Positions 17,783 to 26,284 of a DNA stretch of 64,000 bases are shown here, in pieces. The notes below the pieces were generated by a model. That model was not told where the DNA came from. It made no database searches and worked only from the letters and a program-made list of their open reading frames with translations. Location of the stretch: positions 1-64,000 of the forward strand of contig JAFXCD010000023.1 in NCBI GenBank assembly GCA_017521605.1. The letters are read 5' to 3'. The first letter of the stretch is position 1. Every line of letters begins with the position of its first letter. The position numbers and the translations under genes are program-made. The DNA comes from Lachnospiraceae bacterium (lineage in GTDB: Bacteria; Bacillota; Clostridia; Lachnospirales; Lachnospiraceae).

Positions 17783-18064
17783 ATGATAGATTCAAGATGC
17801 GGACTTCACTACACCGGATGTGAGTATAAAGAATCCTGCGGTTGTGGTGGTTGTATTGAAACAAATGGACACCCATTTCATGGGGAATGTCCTGTGGCAG
17901 TGTGTTGTCAGAGTAAGGGGGTTGTACACTGTGGAGAGTGTCCGGACATTCCTTGTGGGCTTTTGGTACAGTATTCCTGTGACCCGGAGCATGGCGACAC
18001 ACCACAGGGTGCCAGAATTGAACAGTGTAAAAGATGGTATGCTGAATCGAGAGGAACCAAATAG
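17783..18064 (+). CDS. Cysteine-rich DUF3795-like protein
   Basis: A 93-residue protein rich in cysteine: CGLHYTGCEYKESCGCGGC, then CPVAVCCQSKGVVHCGECPDIPC. The spacing and the PC-G-L-like ending are those of DUF3795 family proteins, small putative metal-binding or redox proteins with no assigned reaction. A longer frame begins at 17645, but the ATG at 17783 has a clear ribosome site (GGAGGAG about 9 bases before), and the added upstream residues look like non-coding sequence. The AlkZ-related gene starts 1 base after the stop codon, so the two are probably co-transcribed. Confidence 0.8.
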   Translation: MIDSRCGLHYTGCEYKESCGCGGCIETNGHPFHGECPVAVCCQSKGVVHCGECPDIPCGLLVQYSCDPEHGDTPQGARIEQCKRWYAESRGTK

Positions 18065-18065
18065 A

Positions 18066-19112
18066 ATGGATAAGAAAATAATATCTCTCCGCATGGAACG
18101 TCAGTGTTTCATAGACAAGGCAAATGAAGAAGAATACATAGAGCTATATCGGGATACCCAGCCCGGACAAAATGTGTATTGGAATGGTTTCGGTCAGCCG
18201 CCTACACTTAGCTTTCGAGCAGATTTTGATGACATAGAGTTTAATGAAGAACGCCAAAGGAAGCGTGAGCTAGTGAAGGGGCGCTTTGCAGGAGGCAATC
18301 TGGGATGGATAGTGCCGGAGGAGATGGAACTGTTTGCGGCACTTTATCGTAAACCTCTAGTCAATCCTACTTGGGAGCAGGAGCAGATACTTCATTTGAT
18401 TGAAAAGGCCGGCCCCTTTACTATTCAGCAGTTAAAAGAAGAAACAGGGATGTTAGTGAAGCAGATTACCCCTATTTTGCACCGTTTGCAGGAAGCTTTT
18501 TTGATTTATGAGGATCAATATGATGGAGAATGGGACCGTGGGTGGTATCGATTTGAGGAGATGTTTCCGGTTGTGAAATTAGACCGATACACAAGGTTAG
18601 AGGCTTTGAAAGTAGTATTGCAACGTTTTGCTTATCGAATGGTTTGGTTTGATACAGTTATGGCTAAGTCATTTTATAAGATACCCGAAAAGGAAATAAA
18701 GTTGGCAGTGGCGGAGTTGGTAGAGGCGGGCTTACTGATGTCTGAAAATGCCGGATATATGTTGGAAAGTGATGTAGAACTCCTGAAAAACTATGAGCCG
18801 GTGGAAATGCACTTTGTATATCCGATCCATAGAAATGATATCTTACACAAAGCGCAGGAGCATATTCTGAAGGAAAAAGCAAAAATATGGACGGAAGGAT
18901 TGGATTATGACCATGAGCCATTGCAGTATTTGTTAATTGATGGGGAGTTTCACGGGGCGTCTGTTGGGCATTTTCGAAATGGCCCATACGATTTGAATGA
19001 TATTGTTTGCGATTTGCCGGATGCGGAGAGCAGAAGAGAGGAAATCATAGAAGCGATTAAAAGTGTTAACTATGGTAAGATGCCGGAACGGTTTATGGGG
19101 AAGAAAATATAA
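18066..19112 (+). CDS. AlkZ-related winged-helix protein
   Basis: A 348-residue soluble protein. It contains several winged-helix-like segments (about residues 110-145, GPFTIQQLKEETGMLVKQ; and 200-235, FYKIPEKEIKLAVAELVEAG) and a C-terminal alpha/beta part with LQYLLIDGEF. The layout recalls proteins described as AlkZ-related in Clostridia; AlkZ/YcaQ enzymes excise alkylated or cross-linked bases. The AlkZ QxQ catalytic motif is not evident here, so glycosylase activity is not claimed. A longer frame opens at 17820 but overlaps the DUF3795-like gene; ATG at 18066 preceded by AGAGGAA is preferred. Terminator follows at 19132. Confidence 0.65.
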   Translation: MDKKIISLRMERQCFIDKANEEEYIELYRDTQPGQNVYWNGFGQPPTLSFRADFDDIEFNEERQRKRELVKGRFAGGNLGWIVPEEMELFAALYRKPLVNPTWEQEQILHLIEKAGPFTIQQLKEETGMLVKQITPILHRLQEAFLIYEDQYDGEWDRGWYRFEEMFPVVKLDRYTRLEALKVVLQRFAYRMVWFDTVMAKSFYKIPEKEIKLAVAELVEAGLLMSENAGYMLESDVELLKNYEPVEMHFVYPIHRNDILHKAQEHILKEKAKIWTEGLDYDHEPLQYLLIDGEFHGASVGHFRNGPYDLNDIVCDLPDAESRREEIIEAIKSVNYGKMPERFMGKKI

Positions 19113-19131
19113 AAGAATAGAAATGCGACTA

Positions 19132-19160
19132 ACGACCGGGTGGATAATCCGGTCGTTTTG
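19132..19160 (+). terminator. Rho-independent terminator
   Basis: ACGACCGG (19132-19139) pairs with CCGGTCGT (19149-19156), 9-base loop, then TTTG. It closes the DUF3795/AlkZ-related transcript. Confidence 0.8.
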
Positions 19161-19259
19161 TTGAGTAATTGGCGAATGGTTTCAAGGAATAGTTGATTGA
19201 GTTTTCTATAAAAATATATTAAAATAAAAATCATGAAATACCCGAAATTCACCAACCTT

Positions 19260-19289
19260 TTGGCGTTTCGGATACTTATATAGTATACA
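19260..19289 (+). promoter_or_regulatory. Promoter of the heterodimeric ABC exporter genes
   Basis: TTGGCG (19260-19265) and TATACA (19284-19289) with an 18-base spacer, 47 bases before the first ABC gene. CCGAAA and TTTCGG flank the -35 region (about 19242-19271), a possible operator. Confidence 0.5.
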
Positions 19290-19335
19290 ATGCAAAAGGT
19301 TCATTAGAGAATAGAATACAACAGGAGAAAAATTC

Positions 19336-21270
19336 GTGAAAAAGAGTGCTGTGAAAGAAGAAAAGAAAAAGAGGAAAACACGTAGGGGTGAGACTGTTTT
19401 ACCGGGAGAACGTGATGAAGAGGGGAAGTTAAAGGTGCCCCATACCAATTATGGGCTGTTTTCCAATATGGCTTACATCGTGAAAAAGATGTGGCAATAC
19501 AAAAGGGTTTGTATCGGGCTTATTTTGATTGGTGCGGTGACCCAGTCCGTGATGCGGTATTTGTGGAGCTATATTGCAAAGTTTGTGATAGATATTGTAC
19601 AGATTCAAGCGGGACAAACGCAGAAGGACTTCAAACCACTTGTAGGGGTGTTGTTAATTGCACTTATTGTGGAAGTGATTTGTATGGGGGCGAACATCAT
19701 TATTAACAGTAAAACATGGTACTTTATCAAGGTGCGTTTTGATTTGATTACAGAGCGTATAGAGAAGGTTTTGTCCATGGACTATCAAACTTTGGAACAG
19801 CCCCATATGTTGAATATGTTTCAAAGAGCCAATAATGCTACCGGAGGAAATAATAACGGTGTAGAGGGTATGATGCACTGTATGAACAATATGAGTACTT
19901 TGATAGTGACCATGATTGTCAGTGCTTCTGCCATAATCGGTTTGGATTGGCGTTTGATTATTGCACTGACGGTGGCTATGCTGACCAATTATGGTTCCTA
20001 TTTACTGTCCGTGAAACAGGACAAGGTAGCCTATTGGGATAAGATGGCGCCTAATTGGCGAAAGATAAGTTATATGGAGCGTTGTACTCAGGATTTTGAT
20101 TTTGCCAAGGATATCCGACTTTTTAACATGAAAAATTGGCTTTTGGGTAAGCAGGCAGAAGTTTTAAGGGATTCCGAGAAGAAATATGCAAAGAGCCGTA
20201 ATTACTGGTTGCGGCATTCTTTTATCTACTCCTTTACCAGTTTATGTTCCGGGGCAATCATGTACTATATTTTGATAGTGGAAGTATTGGAAAAGGGGTT
20301 GGAAATCGGTAATTTTACACTGTTTTTAGGACTGTGCGGAGCCTTTTCTTCCGCTCTTTCGGACTTTTATGCGACAGTAGGAGATATCCAGCGTTGTTCC
20401 ATGCAAACAGATGACTTTAGAACCTTTATGGATTATCCTGCGGAAGAGACAGGGGATTTCCTGGAGCTTTCTAAAGTGTTGGAAGGAAAATCTCCAAGCT
20501 TTGAGTTTAAGAATGTATCCTTCTGTTATGAAGGCGCTGAGCAGTATGCCCTGAAGAATCTGAATTTGAGTTTTCCGGCAGGACAGCGTTTGGCGGTGGT
20601 TGGTTTAAATGGTGCCGGGAAGACCACTTTTATCAAGTTATTGTTGCGTTTATATGATGTGACAGAGGGTGAAATTCTTTTAAATAGTGTGAATATCAAA
20701 CGGTTCAGAAGAAGTGAATATTACAAGGTGTTTGCACCGGTATTCCAGAATGTGGAACTTTTCGCTTTCCCAATGGCGGAGAATGTGTCCATGCAGAGTC
20801 CCGAGAAAACGGACAAGAAAATGGCTGAGGAATGTGTGGCTATGGCAGGTCTGAAGCAGAAGGTAGACAGCTTGGAAAAGGGTGTGGATACAGAACTTTT
20901 AAAGATTGTGCATGAGGATGGTGTAGATTTGTCCGGTGGTGAAAAGCAGAAGCTGGCACTGGCAAGGGCTTTGTACAAAGATGCACCGGTAATTGTGTTA
21001 GACGAGCCCACTGCTGCGTTGGATGCACTGGCTGAATATGAATTGTACCAGAATTTTGACAAGATGATTCTGGAAAAGTCTGCAGTTTATATTTCTCACA
21101 GATTATCCTCCACACGCTTCTGCGATGTGATTGCCATGTTTGTGACCGGTGAAATGGTGGAATACGGTACTCATGAGGAACTGCTTGCGAAGAATGGTTC
21201 TTATGCAGAAATTTTTCGTGTACAGGCACAGTATTACGAAGAACAGGAAGGAGGAGCAGATGAAAGATAA
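19336..21270 (+). CDS. ABC exporter half-transporter, first subunit
   Basis: A 644-residue fusion of a six-helix membrane domain (about residues 50-370) and an ATPase domain. A basic N-terminal tail (about 1-35, KKSAVKEEKKKRKTRRGE) precedes the first helix. The ATPase has Walker A GLNGAGKTT (423-431), signature SGGEKQK, Walker B VIVLDEPTAALD and the ISHRLSS switch histidine, so it looks active. It starts with GTG at 19336 behind AGGAG. It overlaps the second ABC gene by 11 bases, the normal arrangement for a heterodimeric exporter of the lipid/peptide/drug type. The substrate is not evident. Confidence 0.92.
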   Translation: MKKSAVKEEKKKRKTRRGETVLPGERDEEGKLKVPHTNYGLFSNMAYIVKKMWQYKRVCIGLILIGAVTQSVMRYLWSYIAKFVIDIVQIQAGQTQKDFKPLVGVLLIALIVEVICMGANIIINSKTWYFIKVRFDLITERIEKVLSMDYQTLEQPHMLNMFQRANNATGGNNNGVEGMMHCMNNMSTLIVTMIVSASAIIGLDWRLIIALTVAMLTNYGSYLLSVKQDKVAYWDKMAPNWRKISYMERCTQDFDFAKDIRLFNMKNWLLGKQAEVLRDSEKKYAKSRNYWLRHSFIYSFTSLCSGAIMYYILIVEVLEKGLEIGNFTLFLGLCGAFSSALSDFYATVGDIQRCSMQTDDFRTFMDYPAEETGDFLELSKVLEGKSPSFEFKNVSFCYEGAEQYALKNLNLSFPAGQRLAVVGLNGAGKTTFIKLLLRLYDVTEGEILLNSVNIKRFRRSEYYKVFAPVFQNVELFAFPMAENVSMQSPEKTDKKMAEECVAMAGLKQKVDSLEKGVDTELLKIVHEDGVDLSGGEKQKLALARALYKDAPVIVLDEPTAALDALAEYELYQNFDKMILEKSAVYISHRLSSTRFCDVIAMFVTGEMVEYGTHEELLAKNGSYAEIFRVQAQYYEEQEGGADER

Positions 21271-23044
21271 TGTGATTTTTAAAGTGTATAAATATTTCCT
21301 ACCCTCGGCCTGGAAACGTTATAAGGGCTACTTTGTGATTCGCTTATTACGTTTGATTGTGAATACGATTACGCCGTTTGTTCCGATTCTGATGATGCCC
21401 CGTATTGTGGATGAATTATTGGGAAATAGGGATGTAAACAGACTTATTACATATGTGTTAGTGATTATTCTGTCTGAATATGTTTTGGGCATATTAAATG
21501 GACTCTTTGGTAATATTTTGGAGCGCTATAGCTTAAAGTTTGAAAATCACTATACTTCCCTTATGAGTGCCAGAATCATGGAAGTGGATTTTCAACTGAC
21601 AGAGGATAAGAAGGCCTTGGATCAGATTGAGCTGGCAAAGAATGGTATGAGTTGGTATTCCGGAGGCTTAAATGGTATCGTAGAGCCCTTATTTAATATG
21701 GCAACGGCTCTCTTTACAGTGGCTGGTGTGGTGGTGATTATTGCAGGTCAGGCACCGCTTATTTTGTTGATTACATTGGTACTTTTGGTGTTATCTGCAG
21801 CCTTGAATAAAAGAATGAATGAAATCGAACAGAAGCAGTATGCGGATTTATCCAAAATCAACAGAGTTTTTAGTTATATGGGCTGGGAATTGACGGATTT
21901 TCGCTATGGCAAGGATATTCGTCTGTATGGTGCCAAAGAGATGATGTTGAATAAGTGGCGTAACTACAGCGATATGTTTGTGGGGATGTGGGGTGACCTT
22001 TCTCATAAGCTGATATCATTGCGCTTGTTATTGATGATAGTGGATGTCATTCGTGATTTTGGAATCTATTTTTATGTGGGTGTTTTAGCAATATTCGGAA
22101 AAATAACTATCGGTGTAACCACCCAGATGTTTACGGCAGCAGGAACTTTCTATAACTCTATGAGAAATTTGGTGATGGGCTATCAGGATTTGTATAAGAG
22201 AGCCAATTATGCCAATGAATATGTGAAGTTTATGGATTATCCGGCGGCCATTCAGAAAGGCACAAAGCCGGTAGGGGAAGGTCCACATACCTTTGAATTT
22301 AAGAATATGTCCTTTTCTTATCCGGGATCTGATGTAGAAGTACTGAAGAATATCAATTTGACTTTGACGCCCGGAGAACATCTTTCCATCGTAGGTCTTA
22401 ACGGTGCGGGAAAGACGACGCTTGTTAAGCTTTTGTGTCGCTTGTATGACCCTACAGAAGGAGCTATTTATATGGATGGTGTGGATATCAGAGAATATGA
22501 TTACGAGCAATATATGAATGTATTTGCACCGGTATTCCAGGACTTTAAGCTCTTTGCCTTTTCCATGAAGGAAAACGTGCTGATTCAGGACGAGTCTACC
22601 CCGGAGCATGAAAGGGAAGTTGCAGAAGTCTTGGATAAAGTAGGACTTACAGAAAAGCTTGCAACGCTTTCCAAAGGGATGGATACCTATGTATTTAAGC
22701 ACTTTGAGGAGGATGGCATCGAACCCTCAGGTGGAGAACAGCAGAAGATTGCTATTGCCAGGGCATTGCATAAGAATGCACCGGTGGTCATACTAGATGA
22801 GCCTACGGCAGCCTTGGACCCTATGGCGGAGTATGAGATATATCGCCAGTTCAACGATCTGGTGGATGAAAGAACGGCTATCTACATTTCCCACAGACTT
22901 TCCAGCTGTCAGTTCTGTGATCGGATTGCGGTCTTTTCTGATAAGGAAATCAAGGAATACGGCACCCATGCCGAACTGGTAAATAAGAAGAACGGAATTT
23001 ATGCTGAAATGTTTGCCGCGCAGGCACAGTATTATCAAGTATAG
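21260..23044 (+). CDS. ABC exporter half-transporter, second subunit
   Basis: A 594-residue membrane-ATPase fusion, starting at ATG 21260 with GGAGGAG just before it; an upstream frame start at 21149 lies inside the previous gene and is rejected. The membrane domain is about residues 15-320. The ATPase has Walker A GLNGAGKTT (379-387), signature PSGGEQQK, Walker B VVILDEPTAALD and ISHRLSS. Both subunits carry complete catalytic motifs, so unlike some heterodimers neither site is visibly degenerate. The transcript ends near a lone hairpin repeat and a terminator at 23169. Confidence 0.92.
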   Translation: MKDNVIFKVYKYFLPSAWKRYKGYFVIRLLRLIVNTITPFVPILMMPRIVDELLGNRDVNRLITYVLVIILSEYVLGILNGLFGNILERYSLKFENHYTSLMSARIMEVDFQLTEDKKALDQIELAKNGMSWYSGGLNGIVEPLFNMATALFTVAGVVVIIAGQAPLILLITLVLLVLSAALNKRMNEIEQKQYADLSKINRVFSYMGWELTDFRYGKDIRLYGAKEMMLNKWRNYSDMFVGMWGDLSHKLISLRLLLMIVDVIRDFGIYFYVGVLAIFGKITIGVTTQMFTAAGTFYNSMRNLVMGYQDLYKRANYANEYVKFMDYPAAIQKGTKPVGEGPHTFEFKNMSFSYPGSDVEVLKNINLTLTPGEHLSIVGLNGAGKTTLVKLLCRLYDPTEGAIYMDGVDIREYDYEQYMNVFAPVFQDFKLFAFSMKENVLIQDESTPEHEREVAEVLDKVGLTEKLATLSKGMDTYVFKHFEEDGIEPSGGEQQKIAIARALHKNAPVVILDEPTAALDPMAEYEIYRQFNDLVDERTAIYISHRLSSCQFCDRIAVFSDKEIKEYGTHAELVNKKNGIYAEMFAAQAQYYQV

Positions 23045-23093
23045 GCAATAAGTAGTGTGCTGATTATACTTATAGATTCGAATTTGAACTGAA

Positions 23094-23138
23094 GGATTTT
23101 ACCCATAAGAAAGATGGAGATAGTATAGGGCAAAATCC
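23094..23138. repeat. Isolated hairpin repeat related to the 16.4-16.7 kb cluster
   Basis: GGATTTTACCCATA (23094-23107) faces TATAGGGCAAAATCC (23124-23138). The central ACCCATA/TATAGGG part matches the hairpin family at 16357-16748. It lies in the 285-base gap after the ABC pair. Confidence 0.65.
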
Positions 23139-23168
23139 AGGTAGAAAAAAATGAATTGATTTATGGCG

Positions 23169-23194
23169 ACCGGGCGGTAAGCCCGGTTGTTTTG
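23169..23194 (+). terminator. Terminator after the ABC exporter pair
   Basis: ACCGGGC (23169-23175) pairs with GCCCGGT (23181-23187), loop GGTAA, followed by TGTTTTG. Confidence 0.75.
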
Positions 23195-23283
23195 TTGGTG
23201 GGAATTATTATAGTCACTACAGTTATAAAGTTAAGCCGTTTTATAATACTTGTGAAGAGATATAGGGTATGGAAAAGTAGTGC

Positions 23284-23313
23284 TTGACAAACGCTTCTAT
23301 ATATGCTTATATA
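23284..23313 (+). promoter_or_regulatory. Promoter of the methyltransferase gene
   Basis: A perfect -35 TTGACA (23284-23289) and TATATA (23308-23313) with an 18-base spacer. The spacer and -10 are covered by the palindrome at 23294-23327. Confidence 0.7.
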
Positions 23314-23327
23314 TTCATATATAGAAG
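23294..23327. promoter_or_regulatory. Palindromic operator over the methyltransferase promoter
   Basis: CTTCTATATATG (23294-23305) is followed after 10 bases by its exact reverse complement CATATATAGAAG (23316-23327). The 12-base arms cover the spacer and -10 region, the place where a dimeric repressor of the GntR, PadR or MarR kind would block transcription. No regulator gene of those families is in the window. Confidence 0.65.
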
Positions 23328-23351
23328 TGAATGCAAAGGAGGAATCAAGAA

Positions 23352-23993
23352 ATGAGCAAGTTTAAGGACAATAAAAACTTCTGGCAACGATATGCCCCTA
23401 TATATTGGTTATTTGTGAGAAGTGCCGGGAAAGCATATGATGAGATTTCAGAAAGGATCAGTAAATATATAAGTAAGGACAGTAAGATGTTGGAACTGGC
23501 GTGTGGTTCCGGACAATTTACCTTCCGCTTAGCGAGTAAGTGTAAAAACTGGTTGGCGACGGATTTTTCTGAGAATATGATAAAGGAAGCAAAGAACGCC
23601 TATGACAAGAGTGGGAAAAGCATCAAATGCTTACACTTTGAAAGGCAGGATGCAACGAACTTGCCTTATGAAGAGGAAAGCTTTGATGCAGTGATGATAG
23701 CCAATGCTTTACATATTATGCCGGAACCTGGAAAGGCATTGGCGGAGATTCGGCGAGTATTAAAGCCGGGGGGACTATTATTTGCCCCGACCTTTATGTA
23801 TCGGGAGGGGAGCGGATTCCTGATTCGCTCAGGATTCTTTAAGCTTTTCGGATTTAGGGCGTATATGAATCTGCACGGAAAGGAATTCGCAGAGTTTATT
23901 GAAAAACAAGGCTTTCAAGTATTGGAGTGTGATATAATCAAGTGTAAGGTATCACCATTGTGTTGCCTGATAGCAAGAAAGAGAAAGGTGTAG
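23352..23993 (+). CDS. Class I SAM-dependent methyltransferase
   Basis: A 213-residue protein. SAM-binding motif I is LELACGSGQF (about residues 37-46); motif II lies in WLATDFSENMIKEAK; motif IV area AVMIANALHIM; then VLKPGGLLFAPTF. This is the Methyltransf_11 type, acting on small molecules or lipids; the substrate is unknown. The ATG at 23352 follows AAAGGAGG by a good distance, so the upstream ATG at 23331, which lies before the ribosome site, is rejected. A small membrane protein gene follows after 4 bases, and both would be under the palindromic operator upstream, suggesting an inducible detoxification or lipid-modifying unit (inference). Confidence 0.87.
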   Translation: MSKFKDNKNFWQRYAPIYWLFVRSAGKAYDEISERISKYISKDSKMLELACGSGQFTFRLASKCKNWLATDFSENMIKEAKNAYDKSGKSIKCLHFERQDATNLPYEEESFDAVMIANALHIMPEPGKALAEIRRVLKPGGLLFAPTFMYREGSGFLIRSGFFKLFGFRAYMNLHGKEFAEFIEKQGFQVLECDIIKCKVSPLCCLIARKRKV

Positions 23994-23997
23994 AGAT

Positions 23998-24492
23998 ATG
24001 ATTATATTGATAGAATGTGTGGTTTGTTGTGCGCTATTTACTATATTGGCTTTGCGAGCTATTTATAAGGATCCGATAAGTGTGATTATGTCTTATCCTC
24101 CGGCAATTATTAAGAGAGTGGAGGAATTGCCTCAGTACAAGGATACTATAAAGAGGCGGGAAAAAGCTCATGTTTGTAAGAAATTGATATCCATAGTAGT
24201 GTTTGTTGTGGCGTTGGCGGCTTTTGCATATTTTTCCGGCTGCAGAACCTTTGGTACTGTATTTAGACATGTTTTTATATTGTTTTTTGTGGTGAATTTT
24301 TATGATTTTTTGGTACTGGACTGGGGACATTTCTGCCATAGTAAAAAGGTGAGAATTCCCGGTACGGAAGATATGGTGAAAGAATATGAAGACCCATGGT
24401 TTCATTTGAGAGGAGCCTGCAAAGGAATTGTATTAGGAGGGATTGTGGCTTTGTTATCCGCAGGATTGATACAATTAATGTTGATTTTTTGA
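23998..24492 (+). CDS. Small multi-pass membrane protein
   Basis: A 164-residue protein with four hydrophobic stretches: about residues 1-20, 63-80, 88-108 and 140-162. Between the last two is a conserved-looking polar segment (LDWGHFCHSKKVRIPGTEDM) with two His and a Cys. No function is assigned. It follows the methyltransferase by 4 bases and shares its promoter. Confidence 0.75.
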   Translation: MIILIECVVCCALFTILALRAIYKDPISVIMSYPPAIIKRVEELPQYKDTIKRREKAHVCKKLISIVVFVVALAAFAYFSGCRTFGTVFRHVFILFFVVNFYDFLVLDWGHFCHSKKVRIPGTEDMVKEYEDPWFHLRGACKGIVLGGIVALLSAGLIQLMLIF

Positions 24493-24520
24493 TAAAATAA
24501 AAGAAGTTGAAAATTTTTCC

Positions 24521-24545
24521 AACCTTTCCAAAACTCTAGTGTCTA
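24521..24545 (+). promoter_or_regulatory. ECF-type promoter, probably autoregulatory
   Basis: AACCTTT (24521-24527) and GTCTA (24541-24545), with 16 bases between AACC and GTCT. This matches the general ECF pattern (AAC in the -35, CGT/GTC in the -10) and lies 34 bases before an ECF sigma gene. ECF factors often transcribe their own gene. Confidence 0.6.
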
Positions 24546-24578
24546 TATAAGTGAAAGCTTTCAAAGAGGTGAAAACAA

Positions 24579-26240
24579 ATGAACAAACAAGATGCAGAAA
24601 AAGTGATAACAGAATATGTAAAACCGATTTTTGGATTTGCGCTGAAGCGTTGCAAGAGTGAGCAGGATGCAGAAGATTTGGCGCAGGAGATCGTGCTGAA
24701 AGCGTTTAAGGCACTTCTTATCAAGGATAGTATCGTGGATGCAGGTAAATTCATCTGGACCATTGCCCATAACACACTTAGTAATTATTACCGTGGTATG
24801 GCAAAGGCTATGGTGGGAGTATCTATCGACGAAGTAGCAGAGACGTTGGCGGACCCTAATACAGTCGAGGATGCAGATGATGACAGGGAAGTAATAGGCA
24901 AATTGCAAAAGGAAGTTGCCTACCTTTCCAAGTTGCAGAGACGTATTGTCATTGCGTATTATTTTGAAAATCGGAAGCAGGCGGACATTGCCCGGGAACT
25001 GGAAATTCCGGAAGGCACGGTTAAGTGGCACTTGTTTGAGGCAAAGAAAGAGTTGAAAAGAGGTATGGATAAGATGAGAGAAGCAAGTGAATTGAAATTT
25101 AACCCTATTAAGTTTGAAGTATATGGTGTGAGTGGTTCTGTTGGAACAAAATCACCGGATGAGTTCTTACGTTCAGCGCTGTCACAAAATATTTGTTACT
25201 GTATACGCAAAGAAGCAAAGACCATAAATGAGATTGCAGAGAATTTAGCTGTTTCGCCGGTGTTTGTAGAAGGGGAAGTGGAGTTTTTAGAGGAGTATGG
25301 ATTTTTGCTAAAGCAGAAGGACAGGTATATTGCTAACTTCTTGATTGAAGAGTCTACAGAAGCAGAACTGCTTATGTATAATGATTTGAACAAGCAAGTT
25401 GCAGAATTGTTTGCAAATAATCTGTATGAAGATCTGATGAACAGTGGCATTTTGGAGGATTCAGGTATCCTTTGCAATCAAACGGACGACTCCATAGGAG
25501 CAGGCGAGCTGAAAAAAGCGGATAAAAATTATCTTCTGTGGACACTGATTCCCTATATTACGGCTTCTTCCGGAAAGTCCTTGATGGATAAGAAGATTTC
25601 CTTTGAAGAAGTAGCAACCATACGACCGGATGGGGCAGAAAATATCTACCATGCAGAAGTGCTATTAGGGGAAATGAACTTGCCGGAAGAGTTTGCGTTT
25701 TTTAAAAGATTTGGCCCTATGTGGAATGGGATCGGACAACAGATGATGTGGCAGATGGATTCGCCGTGGTCGGATAGGACCAATCCGATGGAAAGAAATA
25801 TCCCCGAGGAACAGGAAAGAGTGATGGCACTATATAACCAGGAGAAAGAGGATAAGCTGTCAAAGCGAGACTACGCATGGCTCGTTGAGCGTGGATATAT
25901 CAAGACGAACGGTGATTATGACGGAGATTTTAAGTCAGCATGGCAGATAGTGATCTTAACCAATCCGGAAATTAAAAACAAGTTACTTTCCGTTGGAGAA
26001 AGAATTAAAGAAAAGTATCAGGCAGAGTTTGAAGCATTGAAGGCTCCTTATGTGGAGGCTGTACTTCGGACCGTTCCTGCACACTTAAGAAAGGTTAAGG
26101 AGTTTGAACTGCAGTTCATTTTTCATTCCGATGGATGGTTTTTGTTACACTGCATTAATGTCCTGTTGGAGAATGGCAAACTTCAGTTGCCTACAGAAAG
26201 TCAGAGGAAGTCCCTGACTACCATAATATGTCCGACATAA
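24579..26240 (+). CDS. ECF-type sigma factor with long C-terminal extension
   Basis: A 553-residue protein. Sigma region 2 is at about residues 12-50 (FGFALKRCKSEQDAEDLAQE) and region 4 at about 105-155 (QRRIVIAYYFENRKQADIARELEIPEGTVKWHLFEAKKEL). ECF factors are normally about 170-200 residues. Here some 390 extra residues follow, opening with a winged-helix-like segment (about 205-245, TINEIAENLAVSPVFVEGEVEFLEEYGFLL) and continuing as a soluble alpha/beta region without membrane helices. No anti-sigma gene is next to it, so the extension may serve as the control or sensor domain. Ribosome site AGAGGTG. The promoter upstream looks ECF-type. Confidence 0.85.
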   Translation: MNKQDAEKVITEYVKPIFGFALKRCKSEQDAEDLAQEIVLKAFKALLIKDSIVDAGKFIWTIAHNTLSNYYRGMAKAMVGVSIDEVAETLADPNTVEDADDDREVIGKLQKEVAYLSKLQRRIVIAYYFENRKQADIARELEIPEGTVKWHLFEAKKELKRGMDKMREASELKFNPIKFEVYGVSGSVGTKSPDEFLRSALSQNICYCIRKEAKTINEIAENLAVSPVFVEGEVEFLEEYGFLLKQKDRYIANFLIEESTEAELLMYNDLNKQVAELFANNLYEDLMNSGILEDSGILCNQTDDSIGAGELKKADKNYLLWTLIPYITASSGKSLMDKKISFEEVATIRPDGAENIYHAEVLLGEMNLPEEFAFFKRFGPMWNGIGQQMMWQMDSPWSDRTNPMERNIPEEQERVMALYNQEKEDKLSKRDYAWLVERGYIKTNGDYDGDFKSAWQIVILTNPEIKNKLLSVGERIKEKYQAEFEALKAPYVEAVLRTVPAHLRKVKEFELQFIFHSDGWFLLHCINVLLENGKLQLPTESQRKSLTTIICPT

Positions 26241-26243
26241 TAT

Positions 26244-26278
26244 AACGGGGCTGTTACACATGGTGTAGCAGCCCCGTT
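26244..26278. terminator. Bidirectional terminator between convergent genes
   Basis: AACGGGGCTG (26244-26253) pairs with CAGCCCCGTT (26269-26278), with further ACAC/GTGT pairing in the loop. It lies between the stop codons of the sigma gene and the opposite-strand CBM2-like gene. Confidence 0.8.
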
Positions 26279-26284
26279 AAAGTT

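Noticed and set aside
17820-18065. N-terminal extension of the AlkZ-related protein
   Set aside because: It would overlap the DUF3795-like gene in another frame; the ATG at 18066 has its own ribosome site and a normal start.
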